Positions 12,890 to 24,290 of a DNA stretch of 64,000 nucleotides are shown piece after piece. Both the position numbers and the translations under genes were made by a program. Every line of letters starts with the position of its first letter. Position 1 is the stretch's first letter. Source of the stretch: Atherix ibis (Eukaryota; Arthropoda; Insecta; Diptera; Athericidae); NCBI GenBank assembly GCA_958298945.1, contig OY282610.1, forward strand, positions 37,517,667 to 37,581,666, in the 5' to 3' direction. The notes under the pieces are model-generated. The model was not told the DNA's origin, ran no database searches, and saw only the letters and a program-made list of their open reading frames with translations.

Positions 12890-13640
12890 TTTGCATAACG
12901 AGCCGGCGGGGAACATTTTCTATGAAGAGCACAAGTTGTTCGATGGGTCGTGATGGAACGCCTTCAACATCGAAAACTCACCAAAATGTGGAATGTTTCC
13001 AATACTTCCTTATAAAAAGGACTTCCAATAAAGAACTAAAAATAGTCAGAAAAGAGTTTTTCGCATCCCTTTTCTGACTCCTTTTTGTCCACTTTAAAAG
13101 TTCTTTTTTTATTGCAGTCAATTATTACAGACTCTTAGATGGTCTATAATGACAATGCCCATCCTGTCACACGGTCTATTAAGCATTAGATGACCGTATA
13201 AACCGTTTTTGGAGGCACCGGTGAAGTCGTGAATGACAATCCTCACTCAAAAAGGCATTCAACCTCTAAAACTAATGAAAATATGAAACGAGTAAAATCC
13301 TCCCCCTCCTCCCCACACTATCACACGACCATCCCAATAAATGGGTTTTTGTCGGAAAAAGGAATTCTATTCAGCTGATGTAAGGCCATGTGAGTTTTTC
13401 TATTCTCCAAGACCAAAAACCACTTAAAAGGACATTATTTTGATGCTGTCTATAATACCCAAAGAAGTGTAGCCGATGAGCTGAAAACAATTCCTATTGA
13501 AGCCTTCTAGCACTGCTACGAAAAGTGGAATCAACGCCTACGCTAATGTAGGCAGGCCAAGGAAACTTGCTTGAAGAGGATACCATTGATGTAGATATTG
13601 TGGCAACAAAAAAATCAGTGAAACCCGAGTCTCGCTCAGA
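12890..13640 (+). mobile_element. Decayed mariner remnant (family with KTIPxEAF C-terminus)
   Basis: Near 12,960-13,000 a block resembles the end of the mariner DNA-binding region (ending in TPSTSKTHQNVE-like residues). Near 13,390-13,560 it encodes the C-terminal part: EFFYS-PRPK, then KGHYF, then RSVADELKTIPIEAF, then HCYEKWNQRLR, and finally an acidic TIDVDIV tail. Stops and a large internal gap separate the two ends, so this is an internally deleted, dead copy. The same two ends recur around 22.7-24.3 kb and 60.6-64 kb. Family assignment rests on the motif order of mariner C-termini and is fairly secure; the exact subfamily is not known. Confidence 0.7.
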
Positions 13641-13845
13641 ACAGTAAAAACTGATCAAAACATGAGATGAGTAGGGACACTTATAAGGTCAGACCATCGA
13701 TTAACATTGAAGCTCATGTGTGCGTCCTTGACGAAAAGGAGTTAATTGCTTCAAATCGCACATTTTAGATATTTGGATGCTCCACTATGGCAGCGCCTTT
13801 AACGGACTTAGTAATTCCCTATCTCCCGATTGTCGTTGTGACATT
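13640..13845 (+). mobile_element. Mariner N-terminal fragment joined to C-terminal satellite
   Basis: Encodes, with stops, a KTDQNMR...IRSDHRLTLKLM-like stretch. That matches the linker between the two helix-turn-helix motifs of mariner transposases (the SDRRLT block). It then passes directly into the FFYSETKKT sequence that starts the 183 bp satellite. The junction replaces the whole catalytic core. Confidence 0.55.
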
Positions 13846-15285
13846 TTTCTATTCCGAAACCAAAAAAACTCTTGAAAGGACATTATTTTGGTACGATCGA
13901 TAACATTCAAAGGAGTGTAATCGAGGAGCTGAAAACGATTTCAGTTGCAGCTTTCCCCATCACTGCACCGTATCGTCACACCAACTGCTTCACTGTCCAA
14001 GCATATCATTTTGGTACGAAATGGACTTTTTCCATCCTGAAACCCAAAAATTTCTTAAAAGGACATTATTTTGGTACGATCGATAACATTCAAAGGAGTG
14101 TAATCGAGGAGCTGAAGACGATTTCAGTTGCAGCCTTCCCCAGTACTGCATCGAAGCGTCACACCAACTGCTTCACTGTCCAAGGACATCATTTTGGTAC
14201 GAGATGGAATTTTTCCATCCCGAAACCCAAAAATTTCTTAAAAGGATATCATTTTGGTACGATCGATAACATTCAAAGGAGTTTAATCGAGGAGCTGAAG
14301 AAGATTGCAGTTACTGCCTTCCCCCATTACTGCAACGAAGCGTCATACGAACTCCTCCACTGTCCAAGGACATCATTTTGGTATGAGATGGATTTTTTCC
14401 ATTCCGAAACCAAAAAAACTCTTAAAAGGACATTATTTTGGTACGATCGATAACATTCAAAAGGAGTGTAATCGAGGAGCTGAAGACGATTTCAGTTGCA
14501 GCCTTCCCCAGTACTGCATCGAAGCGTCACACCAACTGCTTCACTGTCCAAGGACATCATTTTGGTACGAGATGGACTTTTTCCATACCGAAACTCAAAA
14601 ATTTCTTAAAAGGACATCATTTTGGTCCGATCGATAACATTCAAAGGAGTGTAATCGAGGATCTGAAGACGATTTCAGTTGCAGCTTTCCCCCATTACTG
14701 CAACGAAGCGTCATACGAACTCCTCCACTGTCCAAGGACATCATTTTGGTATGAGATGGACTTTTTCCATTCCGAAACCCAAAAACTCTTAAAAGGACAT
14801 AATTTTGGTACGATCGATAACATTCAAAAGGAGTGTAATCGAGGAGCTGAAGACGATTTCAGTTGCAGCCTTCCCCAGTACTGCATCGAAGCGTCACACC
14901 AACTGCTTCACTGTCCAAGGACATCATTTTGGTACGAGATGGACTTTTTTCATACCGAAGCTCAAAAATTTCTTAAAAGGACATCATTTTGGTACGATCG
15001 ATAACATTCAAAAGGAGTGTAATCGAAGAGCTGAAGACGATTGCAGTTACTGCCTTCCCCAGCACTGTATCGACGCCTCATACGAACTCCTCCACTGTCC
15101 AAGGACATCATTTTGGTATGAGATGGACTTTTTCCATTCCGAAACCCAAAAACTTTTAAAAGGACATAATTTTGGTACGATCGATAACATTCAAAAGGAG
15201 TGTAATCGAGGAGCTGAAGACGATTTCAGTTGCAGCCTTCCCTAGTACTGCACCGAAGCGTCACTCCAACTACTTCAAAAAGGAT
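13845..15285 (+). repeat. 183 bp satellite derived from mariner transposase C-terminal coding sequence
   Basis: GTACGATCGATAACATTC (one copy GTCCGATCG) begins at 13,891, 14,074, 14,257, 14,441, 14,625, 14,808, 14,992 and 15,175, a period of 183-184 bp over almost eight units. Translated, a unit reads LKGHYFGTIDNIQRSVIEEL then KTISVAAF. This is the C-terminal block of a mariner transposase, compare the single-copy relic at 13,390-13,560. Because 183 is 61 codons, units stay in phase and give open frames up to 193 residues; the 184 bp units shift the frame. Each unit also has an internal duplicate of GGACATxATTTTGGTACGA. It is a satellite, not a functional gene. Confidence 0.88.
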
Positions 15286-16589
15286 AATATTAATGAGTAA
15301 AATTTTTGTAAAAGAGTTAAAGTTAATCTAAAAGCTAGTAGATTAGCTCGATTGAGATTGAATATAGTGAAATTTTTCTGTAAATACGCTTTGGACTTCA
15401 ATTATAGCTTTATGAATGGTAACATCCTTCCTGAATGGATAATCTTGCTTTTAAGGACATATAATCATCATTCCTGTTCAGAATAATACTTGTGCATTTG
15501 TATAAAATTTTCTGATTGCCATTGCACAAGTTTTCTGTTAAGGATAAATCATATTCTATCAAAACTGTTTTGTACTCGTAATTAAGTTGCTTAACAAAAA
15601 CGAACAAAAATATTTTCTGTTTTGAATGCTTCAACTCCCTTTTTGTGGCTGACTCTCTTGCTAGCCCTATTTTTTGGGGTAGGATAACATCTAGAATATC
15701 GCATGCAAGTAGAGTGAGGTGCGGGTGGTTAAAATCAGAATACAAACGTTTCTATTCAAGTATCAAAAAAGATGCAGAACAAGAATAAAAGAGAATATGA
15801 AGTGTCTCGACATTTTCAACAACTACAATATTATCTCGTAATTGTTGTAGTTTTTGCAGACAGTCAGTGGTTCAACCGCCTGGCAAATGTAAAATGCATT
15901 CAACCGTAGATGATTTAATTGCTTCCGGATTGAGTGTGCCGTATTTTTTCACGCTTTTCCGTTCAAATTTTCCAACTAACATGTTGGTAAGTAACTAACT
16001 ACTATTAAACTTTACTACACGATATATTCTGATCCAAAAATTCAACATATTTTAGCAACCCAACCCCCCACCCTCTCCCCTACGATAACCATTCGAATAA
16101 GGTCTTTACTGCTCGCTATTATTTGAATAAGGTCTGTGCTAGCAATTATCAACATTCAGAGTGTGAATCAATATATTGTGTATGGGTTGAAGAGATTTTC
16201 TTATACAGATTGTTACCAGCTGTAACCAATTTTATGTCAAATATTTATCATCCCCTTTTTTTAATATCCTATATTGAAGATTTGTTTTAGTTTCTGTTTT
16301 CATTGGTATTTTAAGTGCAACTTGAATTTTGATTTTTAAAAAGGCATCTTTATATTTTTTTCTATCATTTGCTATTATGTTCTTGTTAGTCTGAAAAAGT
16401 TTTTTTCTTCTTCATATTTTTGTAAAATTTTATAAAATTTTCATTCTCAAATATTTCGTTTAATTTTCTTTAAGAAAAAAATTACTGGTACGAGTATTAA
16501 ATTTTTAATTTAAAAATTTGAATTTCAATTTTAAAGCTTAAGAAAATTAATTGAATATTTTTTCAGATAAATTTATTATTATATTATTT
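15286..16589. other. AT-rich intergenic DNA, no gene seen
   Basis: The minus frame at 15,410-15,745 spans 111 residues but its first codon is TTG and the sequence matches no domain known to me. The remainder is AT-rich with a short C-rich patch near 16,058-16,085. No RNA gene or transposon end was recognised. Confidence 0.45.
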
Positions 16590-18390
16590 TGCCGCATAAA
16601 GAAAAAGCTAATTACCCATCGATGCTACTTGAAATATTGGACTTAATTAGTCGCTTACGACAAAACTTAAAACCAGAACAAGAACTAGATGACGCGGTAC
16701 ACAAGTTTACATGTTTATTATAAAACGCTACAGCCTTTTCTCGAAACCTATACAAAACCTGACAAATCAACCATTAACAATTAGGCGTCTTATTGCAGAA
16801 AAACGGAAAGCAAGAGCTCATTGGCAACATATAAGAATGCCCAGCGCACAAATATTTACTCCACATGAGGACATATTAGACAGGACTCATTGCACTACAA
16901 TCGAGACGAAACTATCCATTCTCTTACCCATGAGTCTTCCCCCTAAGGCAATCACTACTTACGAAGTTGCCAATTTAATCAAGCTCCTGGCAAAAACAAA
17001 GCTCCTGGCTATGAGTTGATTACCTCCAATATACTCCAACAACTCCCTAAAAGAGCAATAGTGTTCCTTACCGCAATATATAACTCCATCCTTAGAACAA
17101 CACATTTCCCAATCCTCTGAAAATTTGCCATCATTAAAATGATCCCTAAGCCCAATAAACCAATAAACCGCCACACTTCCTACAGGCCAATAAATCTCCT
17201 TCCAGTACTCTCAAAAATCTTTGAAAAAATCCTCCTTCACCGCTTACATCCTCTACTCTAATCTTCAAATTTAATTCCTAATCACCAGTTTGATTTCCGC
17301 GCCGAACACTCCACTACCCAGCAGTGTCATCGTGTTGTCGATTTCATTGCATCCTCTTTAGAAAGAAAAGAGTACTGTCCCGGTGTGTTTCTGGATATAA
17401 GTCAAGCTTTTGATAGAGTTTGGCATCCGAGTCTACTCTGGAAATTCAAGAGGTTCCTTCCTTCCACCTATTTTCTAATCCTTAGATCATTCCTTTCCAA
17501 CCGACACTTCCAAGTAAATGAATCCAACGAACTCTCCAATATCTCTCCGATATTGGCTGGGGTCCCTCAGGGTAGCTTACTTGGACCAATCATCTACAAC
17601 ATTTACACATCCCATATCCCAATCTACCCTAATACCTTCTTTGCTACATCCAGCGAAAATCTCCAACATGCTTCCGAAACTCTCCAAATCCAAATCCAAA
17701 CCCTCCAGAACTGGTTTACTAAGTGGAGAATAAAAGTCAATGAACGTAAATCTATCCAGGTAACTTTCACTCTCCGTCGTGAGACATGCCCTCCCATATA
17801 CCTTAATGGCAGTGCCATACTACAATACATCGAAGGACTGAACCTAGACAAACGCTTGACATGGAATCCGCATAGAAAACTTAAAAGACAAGACCTTAAA
17901 AAACTTACTATAGACAGCAAAGTACTGTTACACAATACCTTACTAAAACCCATATGGACATACGGACTAGAACACTGGGGATCTACTAAGCTTTCTAATT
18001 CTCGTCCAATCCAATCCCTTCAATCAAAAATACTCCGTACAATTGTCGATGCCCCCTTTTATGTTCGCAATACTGTTATTCATCGTGATGTCTAAGTCCC
18101 ATTTGTTTTTGATGTGGCAGTATCCCGCTATAAAAAGTTCCGTTCCCGTGTCCTCAATCATAATAATCCTCTTGTTCAAGAACTATCCTCCAATTTCCTT
18201 CCCTAGAAATACCCATCGAAGACTTAAGCGTCACTGGTTGCATGATTTACTAAAATAATGAGGCCTAACAGAAACACACGCTAGCAGGAGGTTTACTCCC
18301 CACAACCTATAAAGTTAATTAATACTATTGCTCAAATTTGCTTATTACTATGTTGTAGTTATAAATATCCAAAAAGAATAAAAATTAGGC
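16590..18390 (+). mobile_element. Jockey-like LINE fragment (5'-truncated)
   Basis: A 5'-truncated non-LTR retrotransposon in several frames. After a linker region (16,700-17,000) the reverse transcriptase starts. RT motifs appear in order: the SYRPINLLPVLSK block near 17,180, FRAEHSTTQQ near 17,300, then LDISQAFDRVWH (motif A), and AGVPQGSLLGPI (motif B). The C-terminal thumb region with LLKPIWTYGLEHWGST follows to about 18,100. The 3' end near 18,390 is only loosely A-rich. Jockey-clade assignment follows from this motif wording. Inference: dead copy, cut off 5' as is usual for LINE insertions. Confidence 0.85.
17385..18095 (+). pseudogene. Reverse transcriptase pseudogene, jockey-like, lacking motif C
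   Basis: The longest open part (236 residues) of the LINE copy. Motif A keeps its catalytic Asp (LDISQAFD) and motif B is intact (GVPQGS). Where jockey-type enzymes carry the YADD catalytic box, this copy goes from YPNTFFATS straight to SENLQHASETLQ, so motif C is lost. A further gap lies between KLKRQDLKK and SKVLLHNTLL, shortening the thumb. Upstream parts of the domain (17,000-17,380) are in other frames. It cannot make an active enzyme. Confidence 0.85.
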
Positions 18391-18609
18391 GCTTACCTTC
18401 GATTAGATTAATAAGTCTCGTATCTGAAGCGACAAGGGGTATTAATGAAGAGAGTTACTGAGCATAATCCTCTAATAAGAGACTTGGGAGTATGTAACTT
18501 TTTATAGCGAGCATAAAAACTTTTTATAACGAGCATGAAAACTTTTTATAACGAGAACTCGTTAGATCACGATGGATGATAGTGTTACGAATATAAAAAG
18601 GAGCATTCA
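18391..18609. other. Short intergenic segment with a 21-22 bp triplicate
   Basis: AACTTTTTATAxCGAG recurs at about 18,497, 18,519 and 18,540 with 21-22 bp spacing. Nothing else is recognisable between the two oppositely oriented LINE fragments. Confidence 0.7.
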
Positions 18610-19025
18610 CAATTTTACGAAATATCTTTGACTAAATGAATTTAATACAAATAGAGTTGGAAGCCTTGAAAGAGCCCCTAGAGTTCTAGTCCCTAAGTCC
18701 ATATACGTGTAGGTTTCAATATTATGTTATGAATAAGTAATTTGCTGTAAGTTGTAAGCTTCAACTCAATTCAAGTTGTTTATGTCTCGTATATGGATTC
18801 TAGGTCAATCATTTGTCAAGATTTTCTTGCTCTTTTTTTAAGGACCTATACTGCCATTAAAATTTTAAAAAGACTTTTTTGTTTATTTTTACTTTTATAC
18901 TCCACTTTGAGAGCCAGCTTTGGAGCTCGAAGATATAGTTTTGATTTGCGTGGCTTGTTAATATGACTGTATCATCTGCGTAAGTTGTAACGAGGCTGTA
19001 AGGACATGTGAAGATATCGAAACTG
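18610..19025 (-). mobile_element. Jockey-like LINE fragment, opposite orientation
   Basis: On the minus strand near 18,951-18,985 the sequence reads TYADDTVILTSHA, the catalytic motif C of a jockey-type reverse transcriptase. LQSWLSKWSIKV follows, the conserved segment after the active site. Further along (18,620-18,720) is a degraded NIILKP...WT-like thumb segment. The fragment is frameshifted and lacks both ends. It is oriented against the neighbouring copy at 16,590-18,390, so it is a separate insertion or an inverted piece. Confidence 0.75.
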
Positions 19026-19093
19026 TAGAGTTAACGATACTACCCTCAAGAAAATGCTTTTGTAAGAGTTGTGATTGTTTTTTTTAGATAGTA

Positions 19094-20206
19094 CCAGGTG
19101 TATAAGCTTAAATCCGCTGTTTGATCAAATGTCGTGAGTGAGTGTATGAACCTACCATGGCACGCCATACCTTTTTTTATGAGTTTGACAACTGTCAACA
19201 TTAATTAGTGCACATTGTCAGCAATTTCGCACAACAACATACATTTTTCGTTTGGTAATAATGTGTAGTTTGCGGGAAGCTTTGCTTTTCTGCTTCAATT
19301 TGAAGAAATCGGAATCGAATGCTTATGGAGGACTATGGTGACAGTTCCTTATCGGAAACAACGTGTCGAGATTGGTTTCGTTTGTTCAAAGACGGCAATT
19401 TTGACTTGTGGGACAAGAAGCGTGAAAATCGGCCTAGGAAGGTTGAGGATCATCAATTGCAGGCGGAGCAATTGGGTGTTACTCAACCAGCCATTTCCAT
19501 GCGTCTGCGTGCAATTAGGAAGATTGAAAAGATCGGAAAATGGGTACCATATGAATTGAACGATAGACAGATGGAGCGACGCCAAAACCCATGCAAAATC
19601 TTGCTCGCCAGAAAAAAAGAAAGTCGGATTGTGACAGTCGATGAAAAGTGAATATATTTCGAGAATCCAAAATGCCAGAAATCGTGGGTTGATCCTGGCC
19701 AACCATTAACATCTTCCCCAAAACCAAATCACTCTACTATGAGATGTTGAAATCTGATGAAACTGTCAATGCCCACCGCTACCACTAACAACTGATCAAA
19801 TTGCACCGTGCTCTGCGTGAAAAAAGGACGGATTATCAACAAAGACATGACAAGCTGATTTTCCTCCACGAGAACGCACCATCGCACACGTCAAAAATGG
19901 TCCGAAACTACTTGGAGACACTCAACTGGGAGGTGCTACCCCATCCCGCTTATTCACCAGACCCTGGCCCCTTCCGACTACCACCTGTTTTCGTCGATGG
20001 GCGACGTGCTCGCTGAGGAGCACGTCGATTGTTATGAAGACGTCCGAAAATGGCTTGATGAGTGGTTTGCCTCAAAAGAGAAGGAATTTTTTTGGTGTGG
20101 TATCCACAAATTGCCTAGTACTTTGAAAAAATTTGTTTTTGCTTTCTATTAAAAAAATAGGTATTTTATTTATTAAAAAACAGCGGATTTAAGCTTATAT
20201 ACCTGC
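19094..20206 (+). mobile_element. Mos1-like (mauritiana-type) mariner element, inactive, second copy
   Basis: The left end CCAGGTGTATAAGCTTAAAT follows TA (19,092-19,093). The right end is CAGCGGATTTAAGCTTATAT then ACCTGC and TA at 20,207-20,208. The copy is 1,113 bp long, shorter than the first copy through internal deletions. Same family as 10,024-11,219, opposite orientation, 9 kb apart. Confidence 0.92.
19261..20150 (+). pseudogene. Mos1-like mariner transposase pseudogene, second copy
   Basis: Starts at an ATG giving MCSLREALLFCF, having lost the codons for the PEKEH-like residues present in the other copy. The DNA-binding part continues through ETTCRDWFRLFKDG and ends near the first catalytic region (IVTVDEK followed by a stop). 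After frame changes the second catalytic block reads HENAPSH, so the conserved Asp is Glu. LETLNWEVLPHPAYSPD follows, then a frameshift destroys the third Asp block. A ten-residue gap is visible after EDHQLQA. At least three independent lesions make it non-functional. Confidence 0.88.
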
Positions 20207-20208
20207 TA

Positions 20209-22699
20209 AGTAGAGAGAAACAATTAATTGAACATTAACTTATTTTTGATTTACTCTCAAATTATTTTATGTTAATTCCTCATAAAACTAAAATTTTTAT
20301 TTTAACTAATTTTTATATTTTTCCTAAACACTCTGCAATTTTCATCTTAAACTAAATTTCGTAAATTAATTTTTTCCACTAAAATTTTTAAAGTTGCCTA
20401 AATAATATAAATTAATTTTTTTTATTTTAAAAATTTTCAATTGAAAAAATTCAGACGTTTTTTCATAACTTTTAATAAAAAAAATTTTCAATAAAAAGAA
20501 AATAAAAAATTCAAAAACAAAATTTGGAAATTTATTTTTTCTTCAGTTTTGATTAAAAAATATTTCCATTTCTTTTTAAAGAGTATATTTTTGAGTAAAT
20601 AAAATTCTTCTAACAATGGCCATGCAAAATTTAATTTTATAAGTGTTATAAGCTCAGATTAAAAAGAATACTGCTCGCAGCAGAATCAAACTAAGCTCGT
20701 GTTTCACCTCGTTTTGTGTGGACAATTCTTTAAACTGACCTGAAACATAATTTTGCACACACAGTTCATGAAATGTTTTTGTTAAATATTTTGACAAAAT
20801 TTACTATCGCAACCAAAAAAAAAAAACTAATCACTTTTGTATTGTGTATCGGAAACAGTAGCCATCAAAGGTAATAGAATATTGGACTTATCAGATCGTC
20901 TATTGATTTTTCGTCAAGGTCTCAAAGTATTTTTAATACAGTCGATAACATGATCGTTAGTGGTCTATATTGTATTCAATTGAAGAGATTACCAAGATGA
21001 TAGCAGTCATGAAAGAATCAAATAAAAAGAGTCCAGTGACAAAAGTTGAAGTAAATATTAAGACCTCTCGAGTCTGATCCAATTCATCCTTTCAAATATG
21101 CTTCCGTGGTCGCTGAGATTTTAGTGGTCGATTTTCAAAATTGTCTAACAAAACGTAAAATGAGATAATCGGATTAAAAATTTTCTACAAGATGATAAAC
21201 AACAAAGAATTAAATCACCTTAGGATCTTTAAGGATATGAATAGTCAGTCAGTCATAGAAGATGAAAAAATCGAGAATCGAAAATCAAAATCAAAATCGA
21301 ATAGTTTCACTTAACCTAGGCATTTACGGATAAGAAAATTTTGGGCAGATACTTTTCTATCCATTCTGGACAAGGAGGATTGTGCAAAAAGTATTTACTA
21401 TTTGAGGGACTTCAAAAAACTATCAAAGACTTGAAATTGTTGATTTTTTTCCCAAAATTTTTACCTAATTTTTTACCTACACTTCACACATCCAATATAC
21501 TCTCTTCTCCATAAGATCCTTGTTATCCTTGTTGACAATTCAATTACCTTAAAGAAATTTCAAGTATGGCTATGTATTCAATACATACTAATCTTGTCTG
21601 ATCTGAACTCAATTTTCAAATATTTTGCGGTCGAAGATATTAAATTCTTCAAGGGAATATATAAAAAGTCCTTTTTCTCTTGCTAAAAGAAGGATTCTTT
21701 TATTTTCCTTTTCATTTTTGCTTAGTTTTTTTGTTGTTGTCCCTGAAAAGGTCATATTGCGGTTTTATTGTTATTGGTGTTGTTATTATTTCAAGAATAT
21801 TTGGATAATTTAGCTGAAGTAGATTATATACTTAGTATTTATCGTATTCTAGGAACTAAAGTAAAAAGGACATTTTACCTTGCGAAAAAAAAAATATTTG
21901 CGTTATAAATTATTTTTTCACCAAATAGTTAAGTCAACGAAAAAAAAAACAATTCTTATTTAATATACTAATTACATTAATAATTTTAAATGTGGTTTGT
22001 ATACCAAAAAAAGTAAAAAAATCAAATATTCTATTTTGTAAGTTCATATTGGTTTATTGGATCAGTTATATTTTATATGTTCTTATAGCATTTTGAATGT
22101 ACGAAAAATCGAGAACCAATTTTCAAGCACTTTTTTTTTCTTTGGTGAAAACACCTTTCATAAGGACTATAAAAATAACTTAAAAATGATTTGTCACGTT
22201 TAAGGTAAATTTTCTAAGCAATAAATACTTCAAGCAGAGGCTGTGTAAAAATAACACACTTCAAAGAGAAAATTGCATTTTGTATTGTAATATTTCTGGA
22301 TAATTTAGAATTTTCCTTGAAAAATTGTGAAAAGTAAATATTTTTAAAAACTAGCTCGAAAATATTATTCTTTCTTCTGTCCAAGATATCTTAAAAAATT
22401 TCTCACATATTTTTATGGATAGTGTAAATATGATGATTATTATTATTTTAAAAATGTTATTCTTTAAAAGGGATTTTATATGAGAAGAAATAGTTTAATA
22501 AGAAGTCCTTTTACTATTGTAAAGGTTAATATTTAATAAGAAGTCTTTTTCTTTTTAACTCCAAAAGGACTGAAGTCTAAAAATATGAACCAATGAGATG
22601 GTTTTTTGCTTATCATATAGCTTATAGGCTAGCTCCTGGTGGACTCGAAGAATAAGATTCAACCTCATCTGGTAACAATATGACTCTATAGAGCGTAAT
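20209..22699. other. AT-rich intergenic DNA, no gene seen
   Basis: 20,209-20,640 is low-complexity A/T. 20,640-21,600 is somewhat less AT-rich and unique-looking, with no recognised motif; it could be an old mobile fragment. 21,600-22,600 is AT-rich with homopolymers. The frame at 21,625-21,813 is a short low-complexity translation. Confidence 0.5.
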
Positions 22700-22974
22700 T
22701 AGTGACGTTTTGCTTATATAAGCTGTTACGAAAATTGGCCAATGGGGAATATTCATTATCAAGAGTGCAAATTTGTTGGTGACTTTTTGGGGGATTTTTT
22801 AAGGGTTGAAAAAATAAAGGATCTTCGGAGTGCATAAAAGTGTTGGAAGACGAACATCTCTCATGGAAGGCTTAAACATCGAACATTTATGAAAATATGG
22901 ATTCTTTGAAGGACTTATTTTTATTAAAGTGCTCAGAAAAAGGATCCTTCGTATCAGATCGGACATTGCAGATA
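22700..22974 (+). mobile_element. Mariner N-terminal relic interrupted by another mariner
   Basis: Near 22,840-22,960 the sequence encodes a broken KVLEDEHLSWKA...NIYENMDSL block ending in VSDRTLQI. That is the same position in the transposase as the ...SVEDDPxSGRPSTSKTDEN...RSDRRLT segment of the KTIPxEAF mariner family. It stops at the TA where the next element (22,975) begins, and related sequence resumes after that element. Confidence 0.5.
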
Positions 22975-23664
22975 CGAGGTCTGTTCAAAAGGTATTGCGA
23001 ATTTTGAATTTTCGCGGGTTACGTATATTCGATTTTCGATTTTTTATGGTGTTATGTTGGTACTCATGTCTCTCACTTATACCGGTAAGTTTGGCCATTT
23101 TGAATGTTCAGTTGATTTTTGACAGCTGCTTTGCTTGCACGTGTTTTGGCTCGTCTTCGATTTTTGCCCATTCCAAAAAATGGACAAAAGAATCTCTTTC
23201 GGGAAAAAGAAAAAGTCACAGGAGGCCAGATCTGGAGAATACGGTAGCTGCGGCATTATTAGTATATTGTTTTTGGCGAAAAATTCACGCATAAGCAACG
23301 ATGCGTTATCATGGTTCAAAAGCCAATTTTTGTTCTTCCACAAATCCGGGCGTTTCTGGCGCATTGCTTTGCGCAACTTGCGCATAACTTGCAGGTAATA
23401 TTTCTTATTGACCGTTCTATCCTGTGGTAAGAGGTCATAATGCACCACGACCCTACAATCGAAGAAAACTCTAAGCAAAACCTTCACATTCGACCGAACT
23501 TTGACCGAAGCTGTCAAAAATTAACTGAAAATTCCAAATGCTCGAACTTGTCGAGCATAAGTAAGAGACATGAGTACCAACATAACGCCATAAAAAGAAT
23601 CGAAAATCGAATATATGTAACCCGCGGAAATTCAAAATTCGCGATACTTTTTGTACAGATCTCG
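22975..23664 (-). mobile_element. Foldback-type non-autonomous mariner, copy 1
   Basis: Left end CGAGGTCTGTTCAAAAGGTA after TA (22,973-22,974). The right end is the inverse, with TACTTTTTGTACAGATCTCG ending at 23,664. The inverted similarity continues inward for roughly 150 bp (ACTCATGTCTCT, TTTTGACAGC), far longer than the ~30 bp usual for mariner. The minus-strand transposase remnant lies between. Its 3' part runs into an inverted copy of the element's own 5' region. The element sits inside an older mariner relic. Confidence 0.82.
23077..23517 (-). pseudogene. Mariner transposase remnant (D34D), catalytic C-terminal half only
   Basis: Begins in-frame at RSNVKVLLRVFFDCR, without the N-terminal DNA-binding half. 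Second catalytic Asp is present in NHDNAS and the third in YSPDLASCDFF, spaced as D34D. After PKEI the frame enters WNGQKSKTSQNTCKQ, which is the reverse complement of the element's 5' untranslated end rather than transposase. The normal C-terminal tail is therefore missing. No ATG supports translation as a complete protein. Confidence 0.8.
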
Positions 23665-23799
23665 TTTATAACGAAAATGGCGTTCTTGTTTTTCGTTGGC
23701 AAAAACGGCATAAAGCAATTTTGGAGAGTTGAAAACCAATTTAGAAGAAACATCATTGGGGAGAACTTCAAAATAGACAACTAATAAAACTGTGGCAAG

Positions 23800-24290
23800 A
23801 TTTAGGGCCCCATAAAAAATTTTATGCCTTCAGGATAAACTGTCAATGCTTTTTTTATATAAAAAAGTTCTTAAAAGACTTAGAAATACGAATTTTTCTC
23901 ATTCGATCGAATATTGCAGATACTTCAACAAATACCCCTCCCCTCCCTCATACCCCCTTGTGATACTCGGGTCCTCATCAATGGGTTTTTATCGGAAAAA
24001 AAGGGACTTCTATGGTCTGATCTACAATAAATCCTTATCAATTAAAAAATCCTTAAAAGGACATTATCTTGGCAATGTCGATAACAACTCAAGCAGTGTA
24101 AATGAGGAGCTGAAAACGATTCCAGTAGAATCCTTCTGTTACTACTACAAAGAGTAGAAACAATACTTCTACTAATATAGAAACCTTCCCAAAGGAACTA
24201 CTTTAAAAGAAATACAAATCAAATAAAATTGTTGCAACAAAACACCCAATATTACGTTAACCAAAAGAATAAATAGTAGAGAAACCAAAC
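23800..24290 (+). mobile_element. Decayed mariner remnant of the KTIPxEAF family
   Basis: Encodes LKGHYLGNVDN, then SVNEELKTIPVESF, then a YYYKE remnant. This is the same C-terminal block as at 13,390-13,560 and in the 183 bp satellite. The preceding CTCCCCTCCCTC-like run and AATGGGTTTTTATCGGAAAAA string are also shared with 13,295-13,370, so both copies come from the same internally deleted precursor. It has stops and no catalytic core. Confidence 0.7.

Noticed and set aside
13872..15245. Repetitive protein-coding gene with 61-residue repeats
   Set aside because: Frames shift at each 184 bp unit, no single frame spans the array, and the sequence is mariner-derived debris.
15410..15745. 111-residue minus-strand frame as a host gene
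   Set aside because: It has no ATG at its start, no known motif, and the composition is the same as the flanking intergenic DNA.
17385..18095. Host gene with a reverse-transcriptase domain
   Set aside because: It is one of several decayed jockey-like copies in the window, lacks motif C and is surrounded by frameshifted LINE sequence.
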